Origin: Brevibacillus brevis NBRC 100599
GTDB lineage: Bacteria; Bacillota; Bacilli; Brevibacillales; Brevibacillaceae
Assembly (NCBI RefSeq): GCF_000010165.1
Contig: NC_012491.1
Location: 197,501 to 260,000, forward strand
Direction of reading: 5' to 3'
DNA: 62,500 nucleotides
Position 1 is the first letter of the stretch. Each line of letters begins with the position of its first letter. The notes beneath the pieces were generated by a model. That model did no database searches. It was not told where the DNA came from and saw only the letters and a program-made list of their open reading frames with translations. This document shows, in pieces, positions 53,865 through 61,761 of this stretch. The position numbers and the translations under genes are program-made.

Positions 53865-54712
53865 GCCATATCTACGCAAAGGGAACACCGTTCGAGCGAG
53901 TTGCCTTACACAATATTTCGCTGACGATTCCATCTGGTTCGTTTGTCGGAATTATTGGCCACACGGGCTCAGGTAAGTCAACGCTGATTCAGCACTTGAA
54001 CGGGTTGCTGATGCCTAGTTCAGGGCAGATTACCCTGGGTGATGCGGTCATTACTCCAAAGCGACGATTACCCCATGCTCAGAGGCGCGATATTGGGCTC
54101 GTCTTTCAATATCCTGAACATCAGTTGTTTGAAGAAACGGTTGCGAAGGATGTTGCTTTTGGACCGCTCAATTTTGACTTGCCAACGGAAATGGTGGAAG
54201 CGCGCGTAAAGGAGTCCCTTGAAATTGTCGGCCTGGATTATGCCACGATCAAGGATCGTTCGCCATTTCATTTGAGTGGCGGACAAATGCGACGTGTTGC
54301 TTTGGCTGGTGTTCTTGCCATGCAGCCGAAGGTTCTGGTATTGGATGAACCAACTGCGGGTCTTGATCCTGCGGGACGAGTCACGATTCTTGAAGGGATC
54401 TACCGGATTCATCGGGAACAAAACCTCACGACACTATTGGTCACGCACAGCATGGAAGAGGCAGCCCGCTATGCAGACTATTTGCTTGTGATGGAACAAG
54501 GTCAAGTAGCTTTGCAGGGGAAGCCGGAGGAAGTATTCATGCATGTGGATCGTCTCCGAGAGCTGTCTTTGGATGTACCGGAAACGGTGGCTCTCGTATC
54601 GCAAATGAATCAAAAGCTGCCGGACAAGGCTAGTCTGCCGAGCTCCCTTTATCGGGAGGAAGAGCTGATTGCCCATCTGCTGGAACGACTGTCCGTACCA
54701 AAGGAGGGCTAG
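53840..54712 (+). CDS. ecfA2: Energy-coupling factor transporter ATP-binding protein EcfA2
   Basis: 290 residues. Walker A GHTGSGKST, Q-loop VFQYPEHQLFEE, signature LSGGQMRR, Walker B VLVLDEPTAGLD, H-loop THSMEEA. The EcfA2-type C-terminal extension follows. The start lies within ecfA1, whose end carries GAGGAGCTGGTGG. Confidence 0.95.
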   Translation: MQITFDQVSHIYAKGTPFERVALHNISLTIPSGSFVGIIGHTGSGKSTLIQHLNGLLMPSSGQITLGDAVITPKRRLPHAQRRDIGLVFQYPEHQLFEETVAKDVAFGPLNFDLPTEMVEARVKESLEIVGLDYATIKDRSPFHLSGGQMRRVALAGVLAMQPKVLVLDEPTAGLDPAGRVTILEGIYRIHREQNLTTLLVTHSMEEAARYADYLLVMEQGQVALQGKPEEVFMHVDRLRELSLDVPETVALVSQMNQKLPDKASLPSSLYREEELIAHLLERLSVPKEG

Positions 54713-54714
54713 GC

Positions 54715-55512
54715 ATGCTGCAGAATATCGCAATTGGTCAATACGTACCAGGGCAATCTTTTTTACATCGTGCAGATCCGCGAAGCAAGCTTCTCTTCAT
54801 CATTCTTTTTGCTACCTTGATTTTTCTGGCTAACAATACGGTTACGTACGCCATACTCATTGGTTTTACCTTGTATGCTGCACTTCTTTCTAGGCTTTCC
54901 TTGTCCTATATATTAAAAAGCTTAAAACCTGTCTGGATCCTGATTTTGTTTACCGTAGTCTTGCATATTTTTATCACAAAAGGCGGAACGGTTTACTTTC
55001 AGTGGGGATGGTTTACAGTAGAAGAACAGGGAGTTCGCCAGGCGATCTTCATTTCTTTGCGGTTGGGACTTTTGATTCTCATTAGCTCCCTACTAACACT
55101 GACAACCTCTCCAATCGATTTGACGGAAGGTTTGGAGCGTTTACTAGGACCACTAGGGAAGATCGGCATACCAGTTCATGATATAGCCCTGATGATGTCT
55201 ATTGCACTCCGGTTCATTCCGACCCTGATGGAAGAAACGGATAAAATCATCAAGGCGCAGACCGCCAGAGGAGCCAATTTCACCAGTGGAAGTCTCGTGC
55301 GCAGAGCCAAGAACCTGATTCCGATCGCTATTCCTTTATTTGTTAGTGCGTTTCGGCGTGCTGAAGAACTGGCTTTGGCGATGGAAGCGCGTGGCTATCG
55401 CGGGGGAGTGGGGAGAACGCGGCTGAATAAGCTGACGTTCACTTGGCGTGATGGAATCGTAGCTGTTGTGAGTGTGATCTTGGTAATCGTGATTGGATGG
55501 TGGCGTACATGA
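54715..55512 (+). CDS. ecfT: Energy-coupling factor transporter transmembrane protein EcfT
   Basis: 265 residues, about five membrane helices. The coupling motifs are ALRFIPTLMEETDKIIKAQ (first Ala-Arg type helix) and AMEARGYRGG (second), which dock on the two ATPases. Starts two bases after ecfA2. No S-component is adjacent, so this is a shared, group II module. Confidence 0.95.
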   Translation: MLQNIAIGQYVPGQSFLHRADPRSKLLFIILFATLIFLANNTVTYAILIGFTLYAALLSRLSLSYILKSLKPVWILILFTVVLHIFITKGGTVYFQWGWFTVEEQGVRQAIFISLRLGLLILISSLLTLTTSPIDLTEGLERLLGPLGKIGIPVHDIALMMSIALRFIPTLMEETDKIIKAQTARGANFTSGSLVRRAKNLIPIAIPLFVSAFRRAEELALAMEARGYRGGVGRTRLNKLTFTWRDGIVAVVSVILVIVIGWWRT

Positions 55513-56243
55513 AGCGACTGCGATGTGTATTGGCATATGACGGAACTGACTTCAGCGGTTTTCAGGTACAGCCAGATCAAGTAACGGTCCAGGGGGAAAT
55601 TGAAGCCGCATTGAATCGGGTTACCGGAGAGGATATCCAGGTCTTCGGTTCAGGCCGGACAGATGCGGGTGTTCATGCACGCGGTCAAGTGATTCACTTT
55701 GACACGGCGAGCAACATTCCGATGGATAAATGGCGGTTTGTGTTGAACAATCAATTGCCTGATTCTATTGTCATTCGGACAGTCGAAGAGGTCGATGCCT
55801 CTTTTCATGCGCGTTTTGACGTGCAAGTAAAAGAATATCGATATTGTATCGACAACAATCCAGTGGCAGATGTATTCCGGCATCGTTACGCTGACCATGT
55901 CCGGTTTCCGTTAGATGTAGATGCAATGCAGCAGGCTGCTCATTATTTGGTGGGTGAACATGATTTTACTTCCTTTTGCTCGGCAAAGACATACGTCGAG
56001 GACAAGGTTCGGACTGTGTACGGGCTCTCCGTGGAAAAAATCGGAGACGAGGTATGGGTGACATGCCGAGGCAACGGTTTTTTGTACAACATGGTTCGAA
56101 TTATTGTGGGGACTTTGGTTGAAGTAGGGCAAGGAAAAAGAAACCCTGCTGAACTGAGGGAAATCCTCGCCGCATGTGATCGGGAAAAGGCAGGTAAGAC
56201 AGCACCAGCCAAGGGTCTGACCATGTGGGAAGTTGTCTACTAG
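55509..56243 (+). CDS. truA: tRNA pseudouridine synthase A
   Basis: 244 residues. The catalytic aspartate is in GSGRTDAGVHARGQ, and LAYDGTDFSGFQVQP is the N-terminal signature. Modifies uridines 38-40 of tRNA anticodon stems. ATG 55509 overlaps the ecfT stop (ATGA); an upstream ATG at 55497 is less well placed relative to GGATGGTGG. Confidence 0.95.
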   Translation: MKRLRCVLAYDGTDFSGFQVQPDQVTVQGEIEAALNRVTGEDIQVFGSGRTDAGVHARGQVIHFDTASNIPMDKWRFVLNNQLPDSIVIRTVEEVDASFHARFDVQVKEYRYCIDNNPVADVFRHRYADHVRFPLDVDAMQQAAHYLVGEHDFTSFCSAKTYVEDKVRTVYGLSVEKIGDEVWVTCRGNGFLYNMVRIIVGTLVEVGQGKRNPAELREILAACDREKAGKTAPAKGLTMWEVVY

Positions 56244-56262
56244 TTTTCTGATTTCCAACTAT

Positions 56263-56298
56263 TAGACGCACGAGCAGCACTTGACTATGGAGCGTCTA
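56263..56298 (+). repeat. Inverted repeat flanking the rplM -35 box
   Basis: TAGACGC (56263-56269) and GCGTCTA (56292-56298) are exact complements around the TTGACT box of the promoter at 56281. Could be an operator; a purely chance repeat of this length is possible. Confidence 0.4.
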
Positions 56299-56309
56299 TG
56301 TAGTACGAT
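56281..56309 (+). promoter_or_regulatory. Promoter of rplM-rpsI
   Basis: TTGACT (56281-56286), 17 bases, TACGAT (56304-56309). A leader of about 180 bases follows, probably regulated, because L13 leaders are known in Bacilli; I cannot match its conserved elements with confidence. Confidence 0.7.
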
Positions 56310-56497
56310 ATTCCTTGGTATTTTAACCCCGCCTAGCCCCACTCTAGCCCCGGGATTGAAAGACAAGATCGTGATTACATGGAACACCTGGAAGAGTTGC
56401 TCACCCGTAACAGCAATTATCTTCCATTGCAAGTTTCGGTTGTTTTGGTTATAAGTAGATGGATATGTGTTAGGTAAGATATTTAGGAGGGACAAAA

Positions 56498-56935
56498 ATG
56501 CGTACCACATATATGGCGAAACCGCTCGAAGTTGAGCGCAAATGGTACATCGTTGACGCTGAAGGCCAAACGCTGGGTCGTCTGGCGAGCGAAGTAGCTT
56601 CTATCCTGCGCGGAAAATTGAAACCAGAATTCACTCCTCACGTTGACGCTGGCGATTTCGTAATCGTAATCAACGCTGACAAAGTGAAATTGACTGGTAA
56701 CAAACTGAACGACAAAATTTACTACACTCACTCCCTGTATCCAGGTGGTTTGAAAAAAACCACTGCTGGCGCAATGCTGAACAAGCGACCAGATCGTATG
56801 TTCGAACTGGCGGTAAAAGGCATGCTGCCTAAAAACAGCCTGGGACGTCAAATGTTCACCAAGCTGAAAGTATACGCTGGAACTGAGCATCCACACGCAG
56901 CACAAAAACCAGAAGTTTGGCAAATTCGCGGTTAA
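56498..56935 (+). CDS. rplM: 50S ribosomal protein L13
   Basis: 145 residues; [20 protein letters not shown] and [14 protein letters not shown], then [22 protein letters not shown] precedes ATG 56498; the second Met six codons in is not the family start. Early assembly protein. Confidence 0.97.
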   Translation: MRTTYMAKPLEVERKWYIVDAEGQTLGRLASEVASILRGKLKPEFTPHVDAGDFVIVINADKVKLTGNKLNDKIYYTHSLYPGGLKKTTAGAMLNKRPDRMFELAVKGMLPKNSLGRQMFTKLKVYAGTEHPHAAQKPEVWQIRG

Positions 56936-56955
56936 GGTAAAGGGAGGAAATATAC

Positions 56956-57348
56956 GTGGCACAAGTACAATACTACGGTACAGGTCGTCGTAAGCACTCC
57001 GTAGCACGCGTTCGCCTGGTTCCAGGTGAAGGTCGCATCGTGATCAACAAGCGTGAAATGGATACTTACTTTGGTTTGGAAACATTGAAATTGATCGTAA
57101 AACAACCACTCGTTCTGACTGAAACTCTTGGTCGTTACGATGTATTGGTTAACGTAAACGGCGGCGGAACCACTGGTCAAGCTGGTGCAATCCGTCACGG
57201 CGTTGCTCGCGCTCTGCTGAAAGCAGATCCGGAACTGCGCGGCGCTCTGAAACGCGCTGGCTTCCTGACTCGCGACCCTCGTATGAAAGAACGTAAGAAA
57301 TACGGCTTGAAAGCAGCTCGTCGCGCACCTCAATTCTCCAAGCGCTAA
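56956..57348 (+). CDS. rpsI: 30S ribosomal protein S9
   Basis: 130 residues; [16 protein letters not shown] and the C-terminal [15 protein letters not shown] tail that reaches P-site tRNA. GTG 56956 follows AAGGGAGG. Cotranscribed with rplM. Confidence 0.98.
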   Translation: MAQVQYYGTGRRKHSVARVRLVPGEGRIVINKREMDTYFGLETLKLIVKQPLVLTETLGRYDVLVNVNGGGTTGQAGAIRHGVARALLKADPELRGALKRAGFLTRDPRMKERKKYGLKAARRAPQFSKR

Positions 57349-57362
57349 TTGCTGTTCGATAC

Positions 57363-57398
57363 AACCCCCTTGTCTGTTCACAGACAGGGGGGTTTTTC
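57363..57398 (+). terminator. Terminator of rplM-rpsI
   Basis: AACCCCCTTGTCTG and CAGACAGGGGGGTT form a long stem with a four-base loop and a T-run. Confidence 0.94.
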
Positions 57399-57412
57399 CT
57401 TTTCACAAACGG

Positions 57413-57441
57413 GTATATTTGTCCATGTTTGTCCATAAGAT
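57413..57441 (+). promoter_or_regulatory. Candidate SigE promoter of cwlD
   Basis: GTATATT (57413-57419), 14 bases, CATAAGAT (57434-57441) compare with the SigE consensus KMATATT-N13/15-CATACAHT (6 of 7 and 6 of 8). The expected start of transcription near 57448 would leave the ATG at 57451 without a leader, supporting GTG 57475 as the start. Confidence 0.55.
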
Positions 57442-57474
57442 GGAACGAGAATGGGACAAAGGGGACGATACACT

Positions 57475-58191
57475 GTGACACGAAAAGGAGTAGGCTGGAT
57501 ATTAGCTTTCGCCGTGCTTATGCTGTTGTTCACCTACGAAGCGCCTGATCGTTCTTCCTGGCAGGCATGGTCGCTGCCACTGACGGGAACGGTCATAGCC
57601 ATTGACCCTGGGCATGGGGGAATAGACGGCGGTGCCGTTTCCAAAGCCGGGAATGTAGTTGAGAAAGAAGTGACTTTGGCCATTAGCATGTACTTGCGGG
57701 ATTTCCTTCAGCAGTCAGGAGCGTTTGTAGTTATGACGAGGGAGGAAGACAAGGATTTGGCGAGTCCAGATGCGGCGCAGGCACGCAAACGAAAATCTGA
57801 GGATATTCGAAACCGAGTAAGGCTGGTCAATGATAGTACACCGGATTTTTTGGTCAGCATACACGTTAATTCCATCCCTTCTCCGAAATGGTCAGGAGCA
57901 CAGACTTTTTATTCCCCTAGCTTCAAAAAGAGTGCAGAAGTTTCTTATTTGATACAAGATGAAATCAAACGGGTGATCGGTCATACAGACCGGGTTCCGA
58001 GTAAGACCAACAATGTGTTCTTGATTCGGGAGGTTAACTGCCCGGCCGTTTTGGTAGAAGTAGGCTTTGTCAGCAATACGGAGGAGGCAAAGCGACTTCA
58101 GAGCGTTGAATACCAAAAGGCTATGGCTAATGCCATTTATCAAGGGATACTGCGTCAGTACTCGGGAGAAAAAGCGCCAATTACACCTTAA
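57475..58191 (+). CDS. cwlD: Germination-specific N-acetylmuramoyl-L-alanine amidase CwlD
   Basis: 238 residues: one N-terminal membrane or signal helix, then an amidase_3 domain with IAIDPGHGGIDGGA (zinc His), EKEVTL (zinc Glu), SIHVNSIPS (zinc His) and VEVGFVSN (catalytic Glu). Removes peptides from muramic acid so that PdaA can make muramic-lactam in spore cortex. Start GTG 57475 gives the usual length. First gene of the cwlD-salA-gerD-kbaA-pdaB group conserved in sporeformers. Confidence 0.94.
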   Translation: MTRKGVGWILAFAVLMLLFTYEAPDRSSWQAWSLPLTGTVIAIDPGHGGIDGGAVSKAGNVVEKEVTLAISMYLRDFLQQSGAFVVMTREEDKDLASPDAAQARKRKSEDIRNRVRLVNDSTPDFLVSIHVNSIPSPKWSGAQTFYSPSFKKSAEVSYLIQDEIKRVIGHTDRVPSKTNNVFLIREVNCPAVLVEVGFVSNTEEAKRLQSVEYQKAMANAIYQGILRQYSGEKAPITP

Positions 58192-58227
58192 GAGGGCGGT
58201 GGTCGTGTTCCGCCCGCCCGAATATGC

Positions 58228-58233
58228 TATAAT
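58228..58233 (+). promoter_or_regulatory. Extended -10 promoter element upstream of salA
   Basis: TGCTATAAT (58225-58233) is a TGn-extended perfect -10. The -35 region (around GTGTTC) is poor, which the extension can compensate. It would give salA its own vegetative transcription. Confidence 0.6.
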
Positions 58234-58302
58234 GAACGCGCATACGCTGTCGTTATACCAGCATGGAAATGTTTGAAAAGATCATAGATGAGGTGAACCA
58301 GA

Positions 58303-59415
58303 ATGTTGACCAGAGAACAGGTTCTCGAAGCACTACGCGATGTAAAAGACCCCGAAATTAATCGTAGCTTGGTCGAGCTCAACATGATTCGGGATATCCA
58401 TATTGAAGGCAAGACAGTAAGTCTCACGGTCGTTCTGACGATTTCGGGTTGTCCGCTCAAAGCCAAGATCGAGGATGATGTCATCGCTGCTGTGAAAGCG
58501 CTAGGAGCCGAAGAAGTCCACCTGCAATTCGGTTCAATGACAGATGAGGAACGTGCGGCTCTGTCTGCCCAATTACGTAAGAACCAAGGTGGGCAAACAC
58601 ATAACATGACACCGGGACAAGCTCCCGTCTTGAATCCGATCTTGGCGAAGGATTCGAATACGACCTTTATCGCGGTCACTTCCGGAAAAGGTGGCGTCGG
58701 AAAATCGACGGTGACAGTGAACCTGGCTGTTGCGCTCGCGCGTTTAGGAAAAAAAGTGGGCATTATCGACGCAGACATTTACGGCTTTAGCGTGCCCGAT
58801 ATGATGAATATTGAACAACGTCCAACCGTGATTGGCGAAACCATTCTGCCTGTTGAAAAGCAAAACGTAAAAGTTATGTCCATGGGCTTTTTTGTGGAGG
58901 ACAACTCTCCGATCATTTGGCGTGGCCCTATGCTGGGGAAAATGCTGCGTAACTTTTTCACGGAAGTACATTGGGGCGAAGAATTGGACTACCTTTTGCT
59001 GGATTTGCCTCCAGGAACGGGGGACATGGCCCTTGACGTGCATACCATGATTCCGCAAAGCATGGAGATTGTGGTAACGACTCCTCATGCTACCGCAGCG
59101 TTTGTAGCAGCACGGGCAGGCGCTATGGCAAAGCGGACCGGTCATGAAATCCTCGGTATTGTAGAAAATATGGCATGGTACGAAGCAAAAGATGGTACGA
59201 AAGAATACGTATTCGGGCGTGGTGGAGGAGCTAAGCTTGCTGAGACATTGACATGTGAGCTGCTCGCTCAAATTCCGCTGGGACAACCGGATAATCATCC
59301 ATCTGAACCTGATTATTCCCCATCCATCTATGGAGAAAAGACCGAAATTGGTCAGCTTTACATCGATATGGCCAAACGTGTCATAGAAAAATGCGGGGAA
59401 GCCGTCAAACAATAA
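58303..59415 (+). CDS. salA: Mrp/NBP35-family P-loop ATPase SalA (ApbC-like)
   Basis: 370 residues. An N-terminal MIP18/DUF59 domain (VKDPEINRSLVELNM) is followed by the deviant Walker A SGKGGVGKST and LLLDLPPGTGD. The C-terminal CxxC of iron-sulphur carrier members is not seen. Bacillus homologue SalA regulates scoC; others deliver Fe-S clusters. GATGAGGTG precedes ATG 58303. Position next to cwlD and gerD is conserved. Confidence 0.88.
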   Translation: MLTREQVLEALRDVKDPEINRSLVELNMIRDIHIEGKTVSLTVVLTISGCPLKAKIEDDVIAAVKALGAEEVHLQFGSMTDEERAALSAQLRKNQGGQTHNMTPGQAPVLNPILAKDSNTTFIAVTSGKGGVGKSTVTVNLAVALARLGKKVGIIDADIYGFSVPDMMNIEQRPTVIGETILPVEKQNVKVMSMGFFVEDNSPIIWRGPMLGKMLRNFFTEVHWGEELDYLLLDLPPGTGDMALDVHTMIPQSMEIVVTTPHATAAFVAARAGAMAKRTGHEILGIVENMAWYEAKDGTKEYVFGRGGGAKLAETLTCELLAQIPLGQPDNHPSEPDYSPSIYGEKTEIGQLYIDMAKRVIEKCGEAVKQ

Positions 59416-59429
59416 GCTTCAAGAAGATG

Positions 59430-59472
59430 AAAAAGGTGGGCTCTACAATAATAGAGCTCACCTTTTCGTTTT
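59430..59472. terminator. Bidirectional terminator between salA and gerD
   Basis: AAAAGGTGGGCTCTA and TAGAGCTCACCTTTT pair with one mismatch around a six-base loop, with A- and T-rich flanks on either side, serving both convergent genes. Confidence 0.92.
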
Positions 59473-60127
59473 AAGAAGATTTACCGCTGCCTCCGCCGGA
59501 AGAACCTCCGCCGGAACCTCCACCTTTACCTTCTTTTCCTTTTCCTTTTTTCTTCGGCTTCAGCTCCTTTGGCTTTGTCAGGTCCTCGGATACTTTGGTC
59601 ATGATCTTCATGAGTTCAGCCTGGAACAAAGGACTTTGCAAGGAATCCTTCATCACTTGCATGGTTTGCTGTCGATAAGCAGAGCTTTTCATTAGGTCCA
59701 TCAAATTTTTCTCAAACTCAGGGTCTTTCATTACGCTTATGAGCTCTTTTTGGTATTCAGGGTCCTTCATTAGGTCCTTCATTAGCGTTTTTTGTTCATT
59801 TTTCATAGACTTTGCCATGGCGCTTGCGAACTTAGGGTCTTTAAACGCTTCTTTGATGTGCGTGTTATTGGGATTCGTCATGCTTTGAATCAAAGTTGTC
59901 CGCACTGTCGACTCGTCCAGCATCAGGTTTTGTTTGAACTTGTCATCCTTCATCATTTTCCCTACAGATTGCTTCGCTTCGTCCGTCTGCAATATGTCCA
60001 GCACCATGTCTTTGACGCTTTTATAATCAGGCTGAGACGAACTTTGCGCTTGTCCGCCACCCCCGCAACTGGTAAGAACCAGACAGACAAGAGCGGTTAA
60101 CCAAAAAGACATCGTCTTTTTTCTCAT
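59471..60127 (-). CDS. gerD: Spore germination lipoprotein GerD
   Basis: 218 residues. Signal peptide with lipobox LTSC, the lipidated cysteine at residue 21, followed by a glycine-rich linker and a long helical region with repeated MKDPE-type units; the tail is lysine- then glycine/serine-rich (GGGSGGGSSGGGSG). GerD clusters germinant receptors in the inner spore membrane. ATG at 60127 follows AAGGAGGTG; the frame further upstream is not translated by a site. Convergent with salA. Confidence 0.93.
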   Translation of the reverse strand: MRKKTMSFWLTALVCLVLTSCGGGGQAQSSSQPDYKSVKDMVLDILQTDEAKQSVGKMMKDDKFKQNLMLDESTVRTTLIQSMTNPNNTHIKEAFKDPKFASAMAKSMKNEQKTLMKDLMKDPEYQKELISVMKDPEFEKNLMDLMKSSAYRQQTMQVMKDSLQSPLFQAELMKIMTKVSEDLTKPKELKPKKKGKGKEGKGGGSGGGSSGGGSGKSS

Positions 60128-60192
60128 GGGGTGGACACCTCCTTCTTTACTCTGCCTACAAGTAACGTGTGCATTTTGTTTTGTTCTTACGC

Positions 60193-60222
60193 TAGTATTT
60201 TCTTGTATCCATTGGTACAATC
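60193..60222 (-). promoter_or_regulatory. Candidate SigG promoter of gerD
   Basis: On the - strand GATTG (60222-60218), 18 bases, AATACTA (60199-60193) compares with the SigG consensus GHATR-N18-CATNHTA at 4 of 5 and 6 of 7 positions. gerD homologues are forespore genes under SigG, which agrees. Confidence 0.5.
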
Positions 60223-60252
60223 ATATTCGATGTGGATGGGAGGGAATACTTG

Positions 60253-60840
60253 GTGAGTTTGCGTAAGTATGGATGGCTTTTTATTACCACACTCTTGCTT
60301 GGGGGATTAGGTGGGATCCTGGTTGCCCTTATTTTTGATCTGGACAAGCTGCTTGGAGGAAGCACCGGTAACTTTTTTGTCGGCTTGTTCATGTACCTAC
60401 TGTATGGAATGACCATTAGCATTGTGGCTCAGATGGGTTTTTTTGCGTATATGACGATTAATTATTTCGCCAAAACAATATTCAAAACGGCTTCCCTATG
60501 GAAAAGCGTCCAAGTATTTCTTATTTTGTTTGTCTTTTTCGATATGATTTATCTTCGCTATACGTCCTTCGGTGAAGGAAAAGGATTTGGCACGTACTTT
60601 ATTGAGCCAACGCTATTATTAATTGTTGCTATTGTTACCGCATATGGAAAAGTAAGTCTGACCAATAAATCTGCATGGATACCGACGACCTTCTTTATGT
60701 TTGTTGTTACGGCACTGGAATGGATTCCAGCATTGAAGGAAGACAATGTGCGTGCAACACTGTCCATGCTCGTCCCACTATTGTTTTGTAACGTCTGGCA
60801 AGTCATGCAATTGCATCGTCTGGTAAAAAGAGAAAGCTGA
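60253..60840 (+). CDS. kbaA: KinB-signalling pathway activation protein KbaA
   Basis: 195 residues, six predicted membrane helices; it begins SLRKYGWLFITTLLLGGLGG. In Bacillus subtilis KbaA is needed for activity of sporulation kinase KinB. GGGAGGG at 60238-60244 fits GTG 60253 or TTG 60250 better than the GTG at 60232, which lies before it. Divergent from gerD; same order as in Bacillus. Confidence 0.88.
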   Translation: MSLRKYGWLFITTLLLGGLGGILVALIFDLDKLLGGSTGNFFVGLFMYLLYGMTISIVAQMGFFAYMTINYFAKTIFKTASLWKSVQVFLILFVFFDMIYLRYTSFGEGKGFGTYFIEPTLLLIVAIVTAYGKVSLTNKSAWIPTTFFMFVVTALEWIPALKEDNVRATLSMLVPLLFCNVWQVMQLHRLVKRES

Positions 60841-60864
60841 CCCAATGAAGGTCAGCTTTTTTGG
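60833..60864. terminator. Bidirectional terminator between kbaA and pdaB
   Basis: AAAGCTGACC and GGTCAGCTTT form a perfect ten-base stem with a seven-base loop, followed by T residues; the 5' arm contains the kbaA stop. Confidence 0.93.
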
Positions 60865-60866
60865 TT

Positions 60867-61637
60867 TTAGTGAACTTCTTTGCTTTCTACACTTGTACCC
60901 GAAATGAGTTCAGATACTGTAACAAATTCATAGCCATCCTTGCGAAGTTGATCAATGATCACGGGGAGGGCAAGATGTGTATCTTTTGCAGAATCGCTCG
61001 CGTGCATCAGGACGATGTCGCCTGGATGAGCTTTGGATAATACATTATTGATGATCACATCTGTTCCCGGATTGGTCCAATCTTTTGAGTCCGTATCCCA
61101 TTGGATGACGGAATACCCCATACGATTCGCGATTTCCAGCACTCGTTTGTCAAAATCACCATTGGGCATCCGAATGAGTGTTGGTTTTTTTCCAGTCATT
61201 TCGGTTAAAATGGAGTCCGCTTTGCCCATTTGGGAGCGAATTTCTTCATCGGAGTATTTGGTGTAGTTATCATGCTTGTGACCGTGCGAACCAATTTCTA
61301 GACCATCCTCTTTGATTCGTTTCAAGATGTCTGGATGTCGTTGACTCCAAGGAGAGGAGAGGAAAAAGGTCGCTTTGTTTACCTTTTTTTCTTTCAGCAC
61401 ATCCAGTATAGGTAATGCTCGTGTCTCTCCCCAGCTGATATCAAAGGTAAGGGCGATTCTCTTTTCTTTGGTGTCGACCTTATAAATAGCTTGGGGGGCT
61501 TGCGTGCTGGCACCTTCAGCAAAGGCAGCAATTGAATCGCGTTCCGCATAACCAAATCCGGCTGTTAGCACGATGGCCGCGACAATAATTAAGATTTGCT
61601 TTAATCGTTTCGCGCTGATCACGTAAATGAATTTCAT
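60867..61637 (-). CDS. pdaB: Sporulation polysaccharide deacetylase PdaB
   Basis: 256 residues: an N-terminal membrane helix, then a NodB-homology domain with LTFDISWGE (motif 1), SHGHKHDNY (zinc histidines), RMPNGDFD and IQWDTDSKDW. Needed to keep spores stable in late sporulation; its glycan substrate is uncertain. ATG at 61637 follows AAAGGAGGT on the - strand; the longer open frame (to 61763) contains the promoter. Convergent with kbaA. Confidence 0.93.
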   Translation of the reverse strand: MKFIYVISAKRLKQILIIVAAIVLTAGFGYAERDSIAAFAEGASTQAPQAIYKVDTKEKRIALTFDISWGETRALPILDVLKEKKVNKATFFLSSPWSQRHPDILKRIKEDGLEIGSHGHKHDNYTKYSDEEIRSQMGKADSILTEMTGKKPTLIRMPNGDFDKRVLEIANRMGYSVIQWDTDSKDWTNPGTDVIINNVLSKAHPGDIVLMHASDSAKDTHLALPVIIDQLRKDGYEFVTVSELISGTSVESKEVH

Positions 61638-61663
61638 GGATAGTACCTCCTTTGTCCGATAAC

Positions 61664-61691
61664 AGTTTATGCAGGGAAGACAAGGATATTC
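61664..61691 (-). promoter_or_regulatory. SigE promoter of pdaB
   Basis: On the - strand GAATATC (61691-61685), 13 bases, CATAAACT (61671-61664) matches KMATATT-N13/15-CATACAHT at 6 of 7 and 7 of 8 positions, about 27 bases before the start codon. pdaB homologues are SigE-dependent. Confidence 0.7.
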
Positions 61692-61702
61692 TTTGGCCTG
61701 TT

Positions 61703-61731
61703 GGCTATTGTTGAGGTACAATGCATATAGT
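61703..61731 (+). promoter_or_regulatory. Weak candidate SigE promoter of the SpoIIM-family gene
   Basis: GGCTATT (61703-61709), 14 bases, CATATAGT (61724-61731): 5 of 7 and 6 of 8 matches to SigE. Only suggestive, but spoIIM itself is a SigE gene. Confidence 0.3.
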
Positions 61732-61761
61732 GAATTATGAGGTAGTAAAGGGGTGTGGTGC

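Noticed and set aside
56320..56350. Short direct repeats TAGCCCC in the rplM leader
   Set aside because: Only two imperfect copies; nothing to distinguish them from chance.
58192..58222. GGGCGG/CCGCCC hairpin after cwlD as terminator
   Set aside because: No T-run follows, and the salA -10 box comes directly after, so termination is not supported.
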